19,132 bases of DNA, from the NCBI GenBank assembly GCA_044220535.1, contig JBGAQU010000057.1:1-19132 (forward strand). Reading direction: 5' to 3'. Source of the DNA: JBDHTS01 sp044220535 (lineage in GTDB: Bacteria > Pseudomonadota > Alphaproteobacteria > Micavibrionales > Micavibrionaceae). A program made the translations under genes and the position numbers. Shown here one piece after another: positions 1 to 8,615 of the stretch. Under the pieces are notes generated by a model, which was given only the letters and a program-made list of their open reading frames with translations, searched no databases and was not told the DNA's origin. Position 1 is the stretch's first letter. Each line of letters begins with the position of its first letter.

Positions 1-171
1 GGCCGCGTCCATGATCTGTCGTTCCGGTCTGGCTTTGCCGACACGGTCACCATTGTGCTGGATGAAGAAGCATGCCCGGTCCGCCGGGTTTCCGTGCTTT
101 ATAAAGACCTCATCATTCTGCGCCAGGGTCCCAATCTGTTCTTCCAATGGCCGGGACCGGATAAACTTTAA
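1..171 (+). CDS. C-terminal end of an unidentified protein (5' end outside window)
   Basis: Frame 1 is open from the first base to a TAA at 169-171, giving 56 residues that end in FFQWPGPDKL. The composition is protein-like, with alternating hydrophobic stretches (TVTIVLDEE, RVSVLYKDLIILRQG) that suggest beta strands. There is no start codon requirement because the gene enters from the left edge. I do not recognise the family. The compound palindromic repeat begins 17 bases after the stop and could act as its transcription end. Confidence rests only on the open frame and its composition. Confidence 0.55.
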   Translation, partial: GRVHDLSFRSGFADTVTIVLDEEACPVRRVSVLYKDLIILRQGPNLFFQWPGPDKL

Positions 172-188
172 TCGCTTTTCTTTTACCA

Positions 189-299
189 CTGTCATCCTCC
201 GGCTTGACCGGAGGATCCATGCGCTGGAGTGGTTAGATGATAAAACATTAGATAAAACCACCATTGTATAGATCCTCCGATCAAGCCGGAGGATGACAG
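189..299. repeat. Compound inverted repeat, alphaproteobacterial palindromic element type
   Basis: Two 29-bp arms, 189-217 and 271-299, are reverse complements of each other with one mismatch. Each arm is itself a hairpin: the left arm pairs ATCCTCCGG with CCGGAGGAT around a CTTGA loop, and the right arm repeats this with one mispair. The 53 bases between are AT-rich. The GTCATCCTCCGG...CCGGAGGATGACA form resembles short palindromic repeats dispersed in Alphaproteobacteria. It lies between the end of the left-edge gene and the lipoprotein. As RNA it could fold either as two small hairpins or one long one, and may act as a bidirectional transcription end. Confidence 0.85.
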
Positions 300-388
300 A
301 GACAACAAAATAACGATGTAAGCGGAAACTCTTTTTCATTACAGACGTTTGTGTCATAGCAAAGCAGCTTGAAGAAAAGGAGATTCAT

Positions 389-625
389 ATGCCCAGACGT
401 TTAATGATAAGCGCATCACTGATTGCTTTGACTCTGGCTCTTACAGCCTGCGGTAACACCAAAGGCGAACGTGCGTTATCAGGCGGCGGGATTGGTGCCG
501 GCATAGGTGCAGTTGGCAGCGCCGTTACAGGCGGCAGCCCGGTTACAGGCGCGATTGTCGGCGGTGCGGCCGGTGCAGCCACAGGCGCGTTGACCAACAA
601 GGATCAGATTGATCTCAGCGATTGA
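389..625 (+). CDS. Small glycine-zipper lipoprotein
   Basis: This 78-residue protein starts with a lipoprotein signal peptide: positive MPRR, a hydrophobic stretch, and lipobox LTAC with the modified cysteine at residue 21. The mature part is almost entirely small residues with GxxxG spacing (GGGIGAGIGAVGSA, then VGGAAGAATGA), the hallmark of glycine-zipper 2TM/YMGG-like proteins that pack against membranes. The start is supported by AAAGGAGA at 376-383. A strong terminator follows 15 bases after the stop, so the gene is probably a single transcription unit. Expected location is outer-membrane anchored in the periplasm. The exact role is unknown; related proteins include osmotically induced lipoproteins. 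Confidence 0.85.
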   Translation: MPRRLMISASLIALTLALTACGNTKGERALSGGGIGAGIGAVGSAVTGGSPVTGAIVGGAAGAATGALTNKDQIDLSD

Positions 626-640
626 TTCACGAACAAAGTC

Positions 641-674
641 AAACCCCGTATGCACAGCGCATCCGGGGTTTTTT
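641..674 (+). terminator. Rho-independent terminator of the lipoprotein gene
   Basis: AAACCCCG at 641-648 pairs with CGGGGTTT at 664-671, with possible inner TGC/GCA pairing, and is followed by a T run (669-674). It is shared with the convergent phosphoesterase gene, whose stop is at 679-681; in that direction the T run is weaker. Confidence 0.85.
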
Positions 675-678
675 GTAT

Positions 679-1491
679 TCAATTCATCATATGTTCGTAT
701 GATTCAAGCTTGTCGAATTTTCCTTCCAGAAATCCCCGCACCTCAATCGTCATCCTGTCCGGATAAATATCGATGATATTAAACCCGTTCTTCTGACCGC
801 GTAGCCTGCTGGACAAGGCGGTAGACGCGCTGACAAACACAACCTTGTTTTTTTCATCTACCGGCATGGTCAAAACCGCTGCATGGTGCACATGCCCGGA
901 TAAAACCAGATTGACCTTCATGGCCTTTAAAGCCTCCAGCGCCTCACGCCCGCCGAAAACAATGGTGTGCAGCTGCATCTCCACTGCGCGCCAGACTGGG
1001 TGATGCATCACACAGACCCGAATTGCATCCGGCTGCGCCGCATATTGCGCGGCCAGCCATTCCGTCTGGTCTTTGGAAATCGCGCCATGCGCCCAGTTCC
1101 AGTGAGGTACAATCCGCCGCGCCGTATTGATCCCGGCAATACAAACGCCATTACCATGAAACACCGGCTGTATATCCATGGAAATCCAGCGGCGATAGCT
1201 TTTATACGGATTGGTAAAACGCTCAAACATATCATAGCGCGAAATATCGTGATTGCCGGGAATCGAAAACCACGGGAATTTCAACGCGTCCAGAAACGCC
1301 CGCGCTTCCGCAAATTCCGAAGCGATGGCCGTCTGCGTGAAATCCCCGCTGAAAACCACCATATCAGGCGACAATTCATCAATGGTCTTTTGCAACAACA
1401 GAGTCAGTTCCGGCGCGTTCGTGCCGAAATGGAGATCCGAAAGATGGATCAGGCGCATCATGCGCGCGTTCTGACCTGTCTGTTCTATCAT
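679..1491 (-). CDS. Calcineurin-like metallophosphoesterase
   Basis: This 270-residue protein carries the full metal-binding signature of the calcineurin-like phosphoesterase superfamily in order: DLH (D19, H21), GD (D50), GNHD (80-82), MHHP, and GHVHH. These coordinate a di-metal centre that hydrolyses phosphomonoesters or diesters. The layout resembles CpdA-type cyclic nucleotide phosphodiesterases, but the substrate cannot be read from sequence. No signal peptide is visible, so it is probably cytoplasmic. The ATG at 1491 overlaps the stop of the upstream lipid-kinase gene as ATGA, which supports this start and translational coupling; M11 or M12 are alternative starts just before the first motif. 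Pairing with a lipid kinase suggests, without proving, a phospholipid- or nucleotide-linked role. Confidence 0.9.
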   Translation of the reverse strand: MIEQTGQNARMMRLIHLSDLHFGTNAPELTLLLQKTIDELSPDMVVFSGDFTQTAIASEFAEARAFLDALKFPWFSIPGNHDISRYDMFERFTNPYKSYRRWISMDIQPVFHGNGVCIAGINTARRIVPHWNWAHGAISKDQTEWLAAQYAAQPDAIRVCVMHHPVWRAVEMQLHTIVFGGREALEALKAMKVNLVLSGHVHHAAVLTMPVDEKNKVVFVSASTALSSRLRGQKNGFNIIDIYPDRMTIEVRGFLEGKFDKLESYEHMMN

Positions 1492-2465
1492 GCCGCTACT
1501 GCCGCCTCCTGAAGGGGGATAATGACTTTCAATGCGCCGGGCAGAATTTTAAAGCTGATCGGCGTCTTCATCATCACAGGCTCCCCGTCGATGGAAACCA
1601 GTTCCATCCCCTTATCCGTCATCACCATCACAGTGCGGGCCTGGCTTTCCGATATGCTCGGCTCCGTCTCCATTTTACCCTGGCCTGTCTTTAGCAACAA
1701 CCGGATGCGTTCAAAAAATGTCTGGGGCGCGGCACTGTAAATCCCCAGCATCCCGTCCTGCAGCGATTGTTTGGCCAGCGTAAATTCCGCCTCCTTGAAA
1801 TGCGCGAACCTGTTATTGGATATCACCAGCGCCGCCGTTTCCAGCCCCATTTCCTTGTCATCCGCCAGCACGCGCAACGACCGCATCTTCGACCGGTCCA
1901 TCTGGTTCAGGACATAGGCGGTCAGCCGCGGCATCATCAGCACGTCAGGCAGATCCCGGATATTTTCCCGGTACAGCGCCGCCTGCGGAATGGTGCCGAT
2001 CGCGGCACAGCATAAAAATGGCTTGTCATTCGCCGTCGCCACATCGATTGGCATGATGGTGGTTTTGTTATAAAGGTTGAAAATATTCTCCTCATCCTTA
2101 ATCAGCGGTATTCCAAGATCCTTGGCCAGAAGGTTCATCGTGCCCATGGGAATAATGCCGAACGGCTTGTCCCGCTCCATATGCAGCGCCGCCGCGTGGG
2201 CAATCGTGCCATCTCCGCCTCCGACCAGAAGCGGCGTATCGGTTTCAATCAAAGCCTTCAGCTTGTCCGAAATCTGGTCGGACGGAACAAAATCATACCC
2301 CTTCACGTCCAGGCCGGTATTGTCGACCAGCGTCCGGAAAGACTGTTCGCCCCTCTTCATAGCCGTGCCCGACCCGGCATTGATGACAATATGATAGCCT
2401 CTGCTTTTCAATGGAACTTTTTCCAAAATCTTTAAATCCTTTTGCCTGAAACGAAGCCGCAACAC
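1488..2465 (-). CDS. Diacylglycerol/lipid kinase family protein (YegS/LCB5-like)
   Basis: This 325-residue protein has the DAGK catalytic domain. An N-terminal NAGSGTA nucleotide-binding segment comes at about residues 30-36. The diagnostic GGGDGT loop with its Ala/His follow-on is near residue 82, then GIIPMGTMNLLAKDLGIP, matching the family's G-T-x-N-xxA motif. Members transfer phosphate from ATP to lipid hydroxyls such as diacylglycerol or sphingoid bases at the cytoplasmic face of the membrane. The chosen start is GTG at 2465, followed directly by TTG. The first ATG would remove the NAGSGT segment, so the upstream start is preferred. It is the first gene of a two-gene operon with the phosphoesterase, overlapping by four bases. 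Substrate is unknown. Confidence 0.88.
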   Translation of the reverse strand: MLRLRFRQKDLKILEKVPLKSRGYHIVINAGSGTAMKRGEQSFRTLVDNTGLDVKGYDFVPSDQISDKLKALIETDTPLLVGGGDGTIAHAAALHMERDKPFGIIPMGTMNLLAKDLGIPLIKDEENIFNLYNKTTIMPIDVATANDKPFLCCAAIGTIPQAALYRENIRDLPDVLMMPRLTAYVLNQMDRSKMRSLRVLADDKEMGLETAALVISNNRFAHFKEAEFTLAKQSLQDGMLGIYSAAPQTFFERIRLLLKTGQGKMETEPSISESQARTVMVMTDKGMELVSIDGEPVMMKTPISFKILPGALKVIIPLQEAAVAA

Positions 2466-2571
2466 TATTCTAACGCATTGGATTTCAATGAAGTTCCGCT
2501 CTGAAACCTCCTGTTAATACATATGGTTCATTATGGAATATGGGATCCGTGCAATTTGCGCGGCAGGATGA

Positions 2572-5500
2572 ATGAATACGGGGGTTCACGTGGCACGAAT
2601 TGACAGTATGGCGGGTCCGTCTTCGGGCAGTCATCATCAGGAAGGCACTTCACACACCACGACCGTACAGGCCGAAGGCCAGTCTTCCATCCCCCTGCCG
2701 GATATTCACGCCATAGCCCAGGCCGACCTGTCCCGCGACGGCGATAACCTGATCCTCACCGCTCATGACGGCTCCAAAATCATCGTCGAGAATTATTTTA
2801 ATGCCGAACCCACACCTGCCTTGACCACGCCCCAAGGCACGTTAACGCCCGAACTGGTAAAATCTTTTGTCCATGATGCACATGACGTGCGCGTGGCAGG
2901 CATTGAAACCGCCAATGACGCAAGCCCGGTCGGCACCATTAAGGAAGTCTCCGGCCACGCCACAATCACCCATCCGGACGGCACGGTCGAAACTGCCGTC
3001 ACCGGCATGCCCGTGCATGAAGGCGACATTATCCAGACCGATGCCAAGGGCGCGGTCAATTTGGTCTTTATCGACGAATCCAGCTTCGCCGTTTCTGAAA
3101 ACGCCAAGCTGGCCATCGACAAATACGTCTTCGATCCGGACAGCCATAGCGGCGATTCCAATTTCTCCATGCTGCGCGGCCTGTTTGTCTATACCAGCGG
3201 CCTGATCGGGCGCGAGGATCCGGACGACGTGAAAATCCATACGCCGGTCGGCTCCATCGGTATTCGCGGCACGGTCATCGCCGGTAACGTCGATAAGGGT
3301 GAGATCACGGTCGTCGAAGGCGCGATCGTCCTGCACAGCCTGGACGGCAAGGATATGACGCTGTCCAACCAGTATGAAACCGCACGTTTCACCACACATG
3401 GCATTGATTTCACCGGTACATTGACCGCGGCGGATCTGGGCAGCCGTTTTTCCAGCATTGGCGGTGTCGCCGCCGCATTCTATAGCGGCCTGACAGGCGG
3501 CAGCGATAATGCGCCCGCCCACAACGCCGAACCCGCAAAACCGGGTGAACCACACGGCCAGGATTCGCGCGGCACGGATACGCATAGTCAGACAGACGCA
3601 CCGGCTGCCCCCGCCATGATTGCAGATACAGGATTCACACCGAACGTTTTCACCGATACCCCCGTTTTCGGCAATGACAATGTTTTTGCGGCGCCTGCGG
3701 CGCCAACCAACCCGGTTCAGGCTGCCGTTGCACCGACGCAAGGCCTCGCCGCCATCGTGCCGCCATCCGTTATACAACCATCGACGCCCGCTCAAACGGT
3801 TGAGGCTGCGCAACCCGTTACAACACAGCCCGCGCCGTCTATTCCGGTTCAACAACTGGTGCCGCCTGCGGTTCTGAATGCAACTTCGACTACGGCAGGC
3901 ACAACTGCCGGCGGGTCTTCAGGCGCCGGCGCCCTGACCGCACAGGGCTTTACCATCAATGGTCAGCCCAACAGCCAGTTTGGTTTTACCGTTTCCTCTA
4001 TCGGTGATGCCAATCATGACGGGAATGATGATGTCCTGATCGGCAACGCGGTGAACAACCAGATTGTCAACCTGGCAAACCAGGCTAGTTTCAATGCGGC
4101 CCTTGGCGGCACAGTCACTGCAATTTCCACGTCTGCCGTTGGCGATTTCAACGGTGACGGCACACGCGATATCATCGTCGGTTCCTATACCGCCAATGAT
4201 GCCAATGGCACGGTGAACACGGGCCATGCCGTTATCATGGATTACACTGGCAACGTCATCACCAGAATCGATGGCCTGACCAGCGGTGAAATGGCCGGCC
4301 TGTCCGTGTCCGGCGCGGGTGATGTCAACCGTGACGGCTATGCCGATGTGCTCGTCGGCGCGCCGGGTGCGGATAATGGCGGAACGGATAGAGGCCGCGC
4401 CTATCTTCTGTTCGGGCATAGCCAGGCGACCTTGAGTCAAATCGTCGATGTCGGCAACCTGAACAGCGGTCATATTGTCGGCTCAACATCGCCGAACAAT
4501 CCATCCGATCTTTTAATCAAGGGCAATATATCTTACGTTCTGTCCGCCACTGGTGCGTCCCTGGAAATTTTTGATATCACCGACCCGACCGCACCAATTG
4601 CCAGGGGAACGATCACGACCAATGATATTATAACAGCCACGTCAGGCACCGTGCTGGACGGTCTGGACAATGCCGATAGCATGGTGATCAAGGGCAATTA
4701 CGCGCTGATCACCGGGGCAAACTCCGGCCGCATGACCGTGATCGATATTTCCAACCCGCAATTACCAACATACGTTACCTCCGTTATGCTGGGTATTACG
4801 GACGTTAAAAACCTGGCCATCAATGGCAACAAGCTGATTGCAACCTCGGCCACCAATGATTCTATCGTTCTGGTCGATGTCACCAATCCGGCGGCGCCTA
4901 CGGTCGGCCAGACCTATACCGGAACATTGACGGATCCGACCGGTATCGCCATTTCGGCGGATGGCAACGTCGCCTATATCGGATCCAGCGCCAACAACCG
5001 CGTTGAACTGGTCAATATCTCGAACGTCAACAGCCCGGCCACAATAACAACCATCACCCAGGCAGGCATGACCGGCATCGCGGATGTTTTGGTCAGCGGC
5101 AATCTTCTGTTTATCACTGCCGCAACCTCCGGCAGGCTATTCGTCTATGACATCAGCACCCCCGGGTCGCCGACATTTGTATCTTCTTTCACCGATACGT
5201 CTCTGGTGGGGGCATCTGGCCTGGAAGTCGCCAACAACATGGCCTATATTTCCAGCGCGACAGGCAATTCAGTGACCACCATTGATATCCATGATCTATC
5301 CAACATGGTGAGGGTCAATGTTTTTACCGATGTCGCGAATATAAACGGCGCGGCGGACCTGGCTGTAGACGATAAAGGCCTGGTTCACGTGGCGGCGCAG
5401 GGCTCCGGCGTTTACGCCGTACTCGAAACCCTGCCTGATGGCCTCGTCATCAACGGCCTTACCGCAAACAGCATGACCGGCGCGACCGTGACCCGTCTCG

Positions 5501-6687
5501 GCGATTTCAACGGTGATGGTTATGACGATTTCGCTATCGCTTCTCCGGCGGGCGGCAACGGCCGTATTGATATTGTTTTTGGCAAAACAGGCATGACTGC
5601 AATCACGCTGGGCGCAGATTCTCTGGCCTTAACCAATATCGCCACCGATAGTACCGGATATGGCGCTAACACGGCAATCAATATGTCAACACTGTCCCTA
5701 AATGGCGCCAATGGCTATATGATCGACACCGGCACAAAGTCCATCATCGGCGCGGGCGCGGTCGGCGATTACAACGGCGACGGCTATGACGACGCAGTCG
5801 TGGTAGTGAAAGATGCAGGATCCTATAACGTCGACCTCTATGTCATGTATGGCCACAACGCGGGCGCGATGGACGGCAAGATGGACATGGCGGACCTGGG
5901 CAATGCCGCCAACGCGTTCCATATGACCTATACGATCCCAAGCACAATTGCCAACCCGGATGCGTTCGATTTCGTGATCGGCGGCGCGGGTGATCTGAAC
6001 GGCGACGGCTTCGCGGACTTCGTCGTCGGCCTGCCCAACGATAACGCCAATACAGGTGCCGCCGTAACCGTCTACGGCCAGAATACAACGAATGCTGTAA
6101 CGGATGGCAGTACCGGAGATGGCGACAACACGGCCAACAACATCGCGGCCACCACGGCGCAGCAAAGCGTGGTCGGCAATGCCAGCGCCAACACCTTGAG
6201 CGATGGCGGCCTGGCCGGGATCGCTTTCAGCGCAGGCGGCGGCAATGACACGATCAGCATCGGCAACGTGAATTTCCGCAGCATCGACGGCGGCGCTGGC
6301 ACAGATATCATGAAGTTCATCCAAAACACAGGCACGCTGGATTTCAGCAACCTGCACAGTGAAACAGTCAGCCGTATTGAAAATATCCAGATGGCAGGCA
6401 ATACCCAGACCGTCGTCCTGACGCTCGATAATATCTTCGCCATGCTGAATTCCAGCGATACCGGCGATCTGCGTATTTCGGAATCCGGCGGCGGCACGCA
6501 TACATTGGTCATCGACAACCAGAATGCAGGCAACCAGAACGGCGCATCCGCTGCCGCCATCGGCGCCATGCTCGGCAATGTCCATGTCACCGACCAGGGT
6601 GCCTATTACGCCTTCGATATGGGCGGCGGCCACACGTTGAGCATTGATAGAAGCCTCGTCGATAACGCCCACGTCAACGTCGCTTAA
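2572..6687 (+). CDS. Giant secreted FecR-domain protein with nested FG-GAP and LVIVD propellers
   Basis: This 1371-residue protein has no Sec signal. Residues 1-80 resemble prefix regions of large adhesins (DGDNLILTAHDGSKIIVENY). A FecR-type domain spans about 125-255 (VHEGDIIQTDAKG to GSIGIRGTVIAG and VVEGAIVL). A Pro/Ala/Gln-rich linker follows to about 450. FG-GAP calcium-loop repeats (GDxNxDGxxD) begin at residues 478, 524 and 583, then 977, 1065 and 1140. Between them, residues 647-957 hold seven LVIVD-type repeats (for example SLEIFDITDPTAP). The C-terminus has RTX-like GGGNDTISIG and GGAGTD (about 1222-1245) and an export-signal-like tail. This suggests type I secretion to the cell surface as an adhesin or matrix protein. 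GTG at 2590 is an alternative start, since the AGGA before the ATG is very close. No transporter genes are in the window. Confidence 0.9.
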   Translation: MNTGVHVARIDSMAGPSSGSHHQEGTSHTTTVQAEGQSSIPLPDIHAIAQADLSRDGDNLILTAHDGSKIIVENYFNAEPTPALTTPQGTLTPELVKSFVHDAHDVRVAGIETANDASPVGTIKEVSGHATITHPDGTVETAVTGMPVHEGDIIQTDAKGAVNLVFIDESSFAVSENAKLAIDKYVFDPDSHSGDSNFSMLRGLFVYTSGLIGREDPDDVKIHTPVGSIGIRGTVIAGNVDKGEITVVEGAIVLHSLDGKDMTLSNQYETARFTTHGIDFTGTLTAADLGSRFSSIGGVAAAFYSGLTGGSDNAPAHNAEPAKPGEPHGQDSRGTDTHSQTDAPAAPAMIADTGFTPNVFTDTPVFGNDNVFAAPAAPTNPVQAAVAPTQGLAAIVPPSVIQPSTPAQTVEAAQPVTTQPAPSIPVQQLVPPAVLNATSTTAGTTAGGSSGAGALTAQGFTINGQPNSQFGFTVSSIGDANHDGNDDVLIGNAVNNQIVNLANQASFNAALGGTVTAISTSAVGDFNGDGTRDIIVGSYTANDANGTVNTGHAVIMDYTGNVITRIDGLTSGEMAGLSVSGAGDVNRDGYADVLVGAPGADNGGTDRGRAYLLFGHSQATLSQIVDVGNLNSGHIVGSTSPNNPSDLLIKGNISYVLSATGASLEIFDITDPTAPIARGTITTNDIITATSGTVLDGLDNADSMVIKGNYALITGANSGRMTVIDISNPQLPTYVTSVMLGITDVKNLAINGNKLIATSATNDSIVLVDVTNPAAPTVGQTYTGTLTDPTGIAISADGNVAYIGSSANNRVELVNISNVNSPATITTITQAGMTGIADVLVSGNLLFITAATSGRLFVYDISTPGSPTFVSSFTDTSLVGASGLEVANNMAYISSATGNSVTTIDIHDLSNMVRVNVFTDVANINGAADLAVDDKGLVHVAAQGSGVYAVLETLPDGLVINGLTANSMTGATVTRLGDFNGDGYDDFAIASPAGGNGRIDIVFGKTGMTAITLGADSLALTNIATDSTGYGANTAINMSTLSLNGANGYMIDTGTKSIIGAGAVGDYNGDGYDDAVVVVKDAGSYNVDLYVMYGHNAGAMDGKMDMADLGNAANAFHMTYTIPSTIANPDAFDFVIGGAGDLNGDGFADFVVGLPNDNANTGAAVTVYGQNTTNAVTDGSTGDGDNTANNIAATTAQQSVVGNASANTLSDGGLAGIAFSAGGGNDTISIGNVNFRSIDGGAGTDIMKFIQNTGTLDFSNLHSETVSRIENIQMAGNTQTVVLTLDNIFAMLNSSDTGDLRISESGGGTHTLVIDNQNAGNQNGASAAAIGAMLGNVHVTDQGAYYAFDMGGGHTLSIDRSLVDNAHVNVA

Positions 6688-6701
6688 AATTACAATATTC
6701 A

Positions 6702-6746
6702 AACACCAAGGACACTGAGATTTCCATCTCAGTGTCCTTAAGTGTT
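6702..6746. terminator. Long hairpin between convergent genes
   Basis: A perfect 14-bp stem (6708-6721 with 6726-6739, loop TTCC) is extended by AACAC/GTGTT outside. It lies 20 bases after the giant-protein stop and 19 before the stop of the convergent 122-residue gene, so it probably ends transcription from both sides. There is no T run, so folding rather than a classical U-tract would matter. Confidence 0.7.
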
Positions 6747-6764
6747 ATCAGTGGTTTAAAATCC

Positions 6765-7133
6765 TTACGACATCTGTGCCGAGGCAATCATACTTGAATA
6801 GCTCCTGCCGACCGGCGTGCTTTCCGGCTCGATATTCGCAGCCAGGTGGTTCAGGAAGGTTTCGCTGATCCCGAACTCCACGCCGTATTTGACCAGCAGA
6901 TTGTCCTTCACCGCCTGCGGGGGTTCCGTGCCCCAGCCACGCACCAGCTCGTATCCAAACGCCTTGAAGCTGGACATTGCACCGGGCATGTAGCGTTTTT
7001 TGAAGTAACGGTAGTTCTGCGGCTCAATGGCGACAAAGGCATAGAAATCCTTGCCGTCTTCCTTGCCATGGCACAAAGCCACAACACTAAAGCCGCAGAG
7101 GGAGAATTTGAAGCAACCCAGACCTTTAAGCAT
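6765..7133 (-). CDS. Unrecognised 122-residue protein
   Basis: I do not recognise this family. The chosen start is the ATG at 7133, eight bases after an AAGGAA ribosome site. A longer reading from 7217 would begin upstream of the predicted promoter's transcription start, so it is rejected. The protein begins with a mildly hydrophobic, cysteine-containing segment (CFKFSLCGFSVVALCHG). It then has a charged and aromatic part (DGKDFYAFVAIEPQNYRYFKKRY), a WGTEPPQAVKDNLL segment and a serine-rich tail. It contains no membrane helix or clear catalytic motif. It stands alone between a convergent giant gene and a co-directional alcohol dehydrogenase 240 bases upstream. Probably cytoplasmic; function unknown. 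Confidence 0.75.
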   Translation of the reverse strand: MLKGLGCFKFSLCGFSVVALCHGKEDGKDFYAFVAIEPQNYRYFKKRYMPGAMSSFKAFGYELVRGWGTEPPQAVKDNLLVKYGVEFGISETFLNHLAANIEPESTPVGRSYSSMIASAQMS

Positions 7134-7202
7134 CTCACAATTCCTTTTCTGTTTTGGTATCTCAGATAAGGAAGTAAATTGCACAGCCCATGCCATAATA
7201 AC

Positions 7203-7230
7203 ATTATAATAAGCCATTGATAATAAACAA
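7203..7230 (-). promoter_or_regulatory. Sigma-70-like promoter for the 122-residue gene
   Basis: On the minus strand TTGTTT (7230-7225) and a consensus TATAAT (7208-7203) are separated by 16 bases. This predicts a leader of roughly 60-65 bases before the ATG at 7133. The surrounding 7200-7320 stretch is AT-rich and carries no gene. Confidence 0.55.
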
Positions 7231-7327
7231 TAATATAGATAAAATTTTACGGTTTCCGGTAAAAATCGCCGAAATCAAGCCTACCCGGCATAATTTTCAT
7301 AATACAAAATTGCTGATTTAATAGGAA

Positions 7328-7352
7328 GGATAACGATGCCTGTTCGTTATCC
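7328..7352 (-). terminator. Hairpin downstream of the alcohol dehydrogenase
   Basis: GGATAACG (7328-7335) and CGTTATCC (7345-7352) form a perfect 8-bp stem with a 9-base loop, 24 bases beyond the dehydrogenase stop. The following minus-strand sequence TTCCTATT is only weakly U-rich, so this is a probable but not classical terminator. Confidence 0.45.
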
Positions 7353-7375
7353 CTATCATGGGAAAATACCCCTGC

Positions 7376-8443
7376 TTATGCCGCGTTTTTCAGCGTCGCC
7401 ATATCGATAACGAACCGATATTTGACATCTTGTTTCAGAACGCGGTCCCATGCCTTGTTCACATCCTGCATGGATGTCATTTCAATCTCCGGCATCACAT
7501 TATGCTTGCCGCAGAAATCGAGCATCTCCTGCGTTTCTTTAATCCCCCCAATCGCCGAACCCGCAATCGCTATACGCTTCATCAGCAGATTGAACACGGC
7601 GGGCGACGGGTGCGGCGTGGCCGCCGGCGGCGCGCCCACCAGCACCAGCGTGCCGTCACGCTTCAGCAACTGCAGGAAAGGGTTCAGATCATGCGGCGCG
7701 GATACCGTATTGACGATAAAATCCAGCTGGCCCGTATAACGGCCCATGTCTTTTTCATCTTTGGAAATCACAACATCGTCCGCGCCCAGTTTTTTACCGT
7801 CGGCAACCTTGCCCGGCGATGTGGTGAACAGCACGACCTTTGCGCCCATCGCATGCGCCAGCTTCACGCCCATATGCCCAAGCCCGCCCAGGCCGACAAT
7901 CCCGACCGTTTTGCCGGGCGCTGCGCCCCAGTGCCGCAGCGGTGAATACAACGTGATGCCCGCGCACAGCAACGGCGCGGCCCGCGCCGGGTCCAGGCTG
8001 GCCGGAATGCGCAGCACGAAATGTTCATTCACCACAATGGTGCTGGAATATCCGCCCTGCGTCGGCCGGCCGGTTTCCTTTTCGACGCCCATATAGGTGC
8101 CGCCCAGCATCCCCTTCTCACAGTAATTCTCCAGATCTTGCCTGCACGACCCGCATTGGCGGCAGGAATCGACCAGGCACCCGACGCCGACCATATCCCC
8201 GGCTTTATAGTTCGTCACATTCTTGCCGGTGCTGACCACCCTGCCGACAATTTCATGCCCCACCACCTGCGGATATTGCATTTCCATCCATTCGCCGCGC
8301 GCGCAATGGATATCGGAATGGCAGACGCCGCAATACAGGATATCGATCTGCACATCGTCCGGCCCGACATCCCGACGTTCAAAATCCCAGGACCGCAGGG
8401 GCGATTTGGTGTCATAGGCGGCATAGGATTTGGCTTTGATCAT
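7376..8443 (-). CDS. Zinc-dependent NAD(P) alcohol dehydrogenase, YahK/cinnamyl-alcohol-dehydrogenase type
   Basis: This 355-residue medium-chain dehydrogenase reduces aldehydes or oxidises alcohols with NAD(P)H in the cytosol. The catalytic zinc ligands are C41 (in YCGVCHSDIH) and H63 (GHE), plus the cysteine in LLCAGIT. The structural zinc site is C94, C97, C100 and C108. The Rossmann motif GLGGLGHMGVKLAHAMGA follows. The sequence closely follows E. coli YahK in pattern (CAGIT.YSPLRHW, TLVLVGAP, AIAGSxIGGIxETQEMLDFC, DVKYRFVID). The start at 8443 is set by homolog length and an AAAGGA ten bases upstream; a longer reading from 8494 adds 17 residues not expected for the family. It appears monocistronic. 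The substrate is probably a broad range of aldehydes. Confidence 0.93.
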   Translation of the reverse strand: MIKAKSYAAYDTKSPLRSWDFERRDVGPDDVQIDILYCGVCHSDIHCARGEWMEMQYPQVVGHEIVGRVVSTGKNVTNYKAGDMVGVGCLVDSCRQCGSCRQDLENYCEKGMLGGTYMGVEKETGRPTQGGYSSTIVVNEHFVLRIPASLDPARAAPLLCAGITLYSPLRHWGAAPGKTVGIVGLGGLGHMGVKLAHAMGAKVVLFTTSPGKVADGKKLGADDVVISKDEKDMGRYTGQLDFIVNTVSAPHDLNPFLQLLKRDGTLVLVGAPPAATPHPSPAVFNLLMKRIAIAGSAIGGIKETQEMLDFCGKHNVMPEIEMTSMQDVNKAWDRVLKQDVKYRFVIDMATLKNAA

Positions 8444-8615
8444 GGCAGGCAGGTCCTTTTCGGGTTGAATGGCAGGAAAGAAATATAAAGCCAAGCGGTC
8501 AAAGGCAAGTCACATGCGGAAATATTCAACGAGTGCTGGCCATAACATGTAAATTACGCTGGCTTTAACCGCAATATGGTCTACCTTAGCCCAGATAAAA
8601 TAAGGAGCGCGCGAC

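Noticed and set aside
189..299. CRISPR-like repeat pair
   Set aside because: Only two copies in inverted orientation with no spacer array, so it is a palindromic element and not CRISPR.
2842..6702. Long minus-strand open frames under the giant gene (for example 2842-3855, 3919-4473, 5698-6702)
   Set aside because: They mirror the codon pattern of the plus-strand gene, read as low-complexity A/G/I/D-rich protein, and have no ribosome sites or recognisable domains.
7358..8488. Plus-strand open frames opposite the alcohol dehydrogenase
   Set aside because: They are antisense to a well-supported gene and rich in His, Arg and Pro as expected of such shadows.
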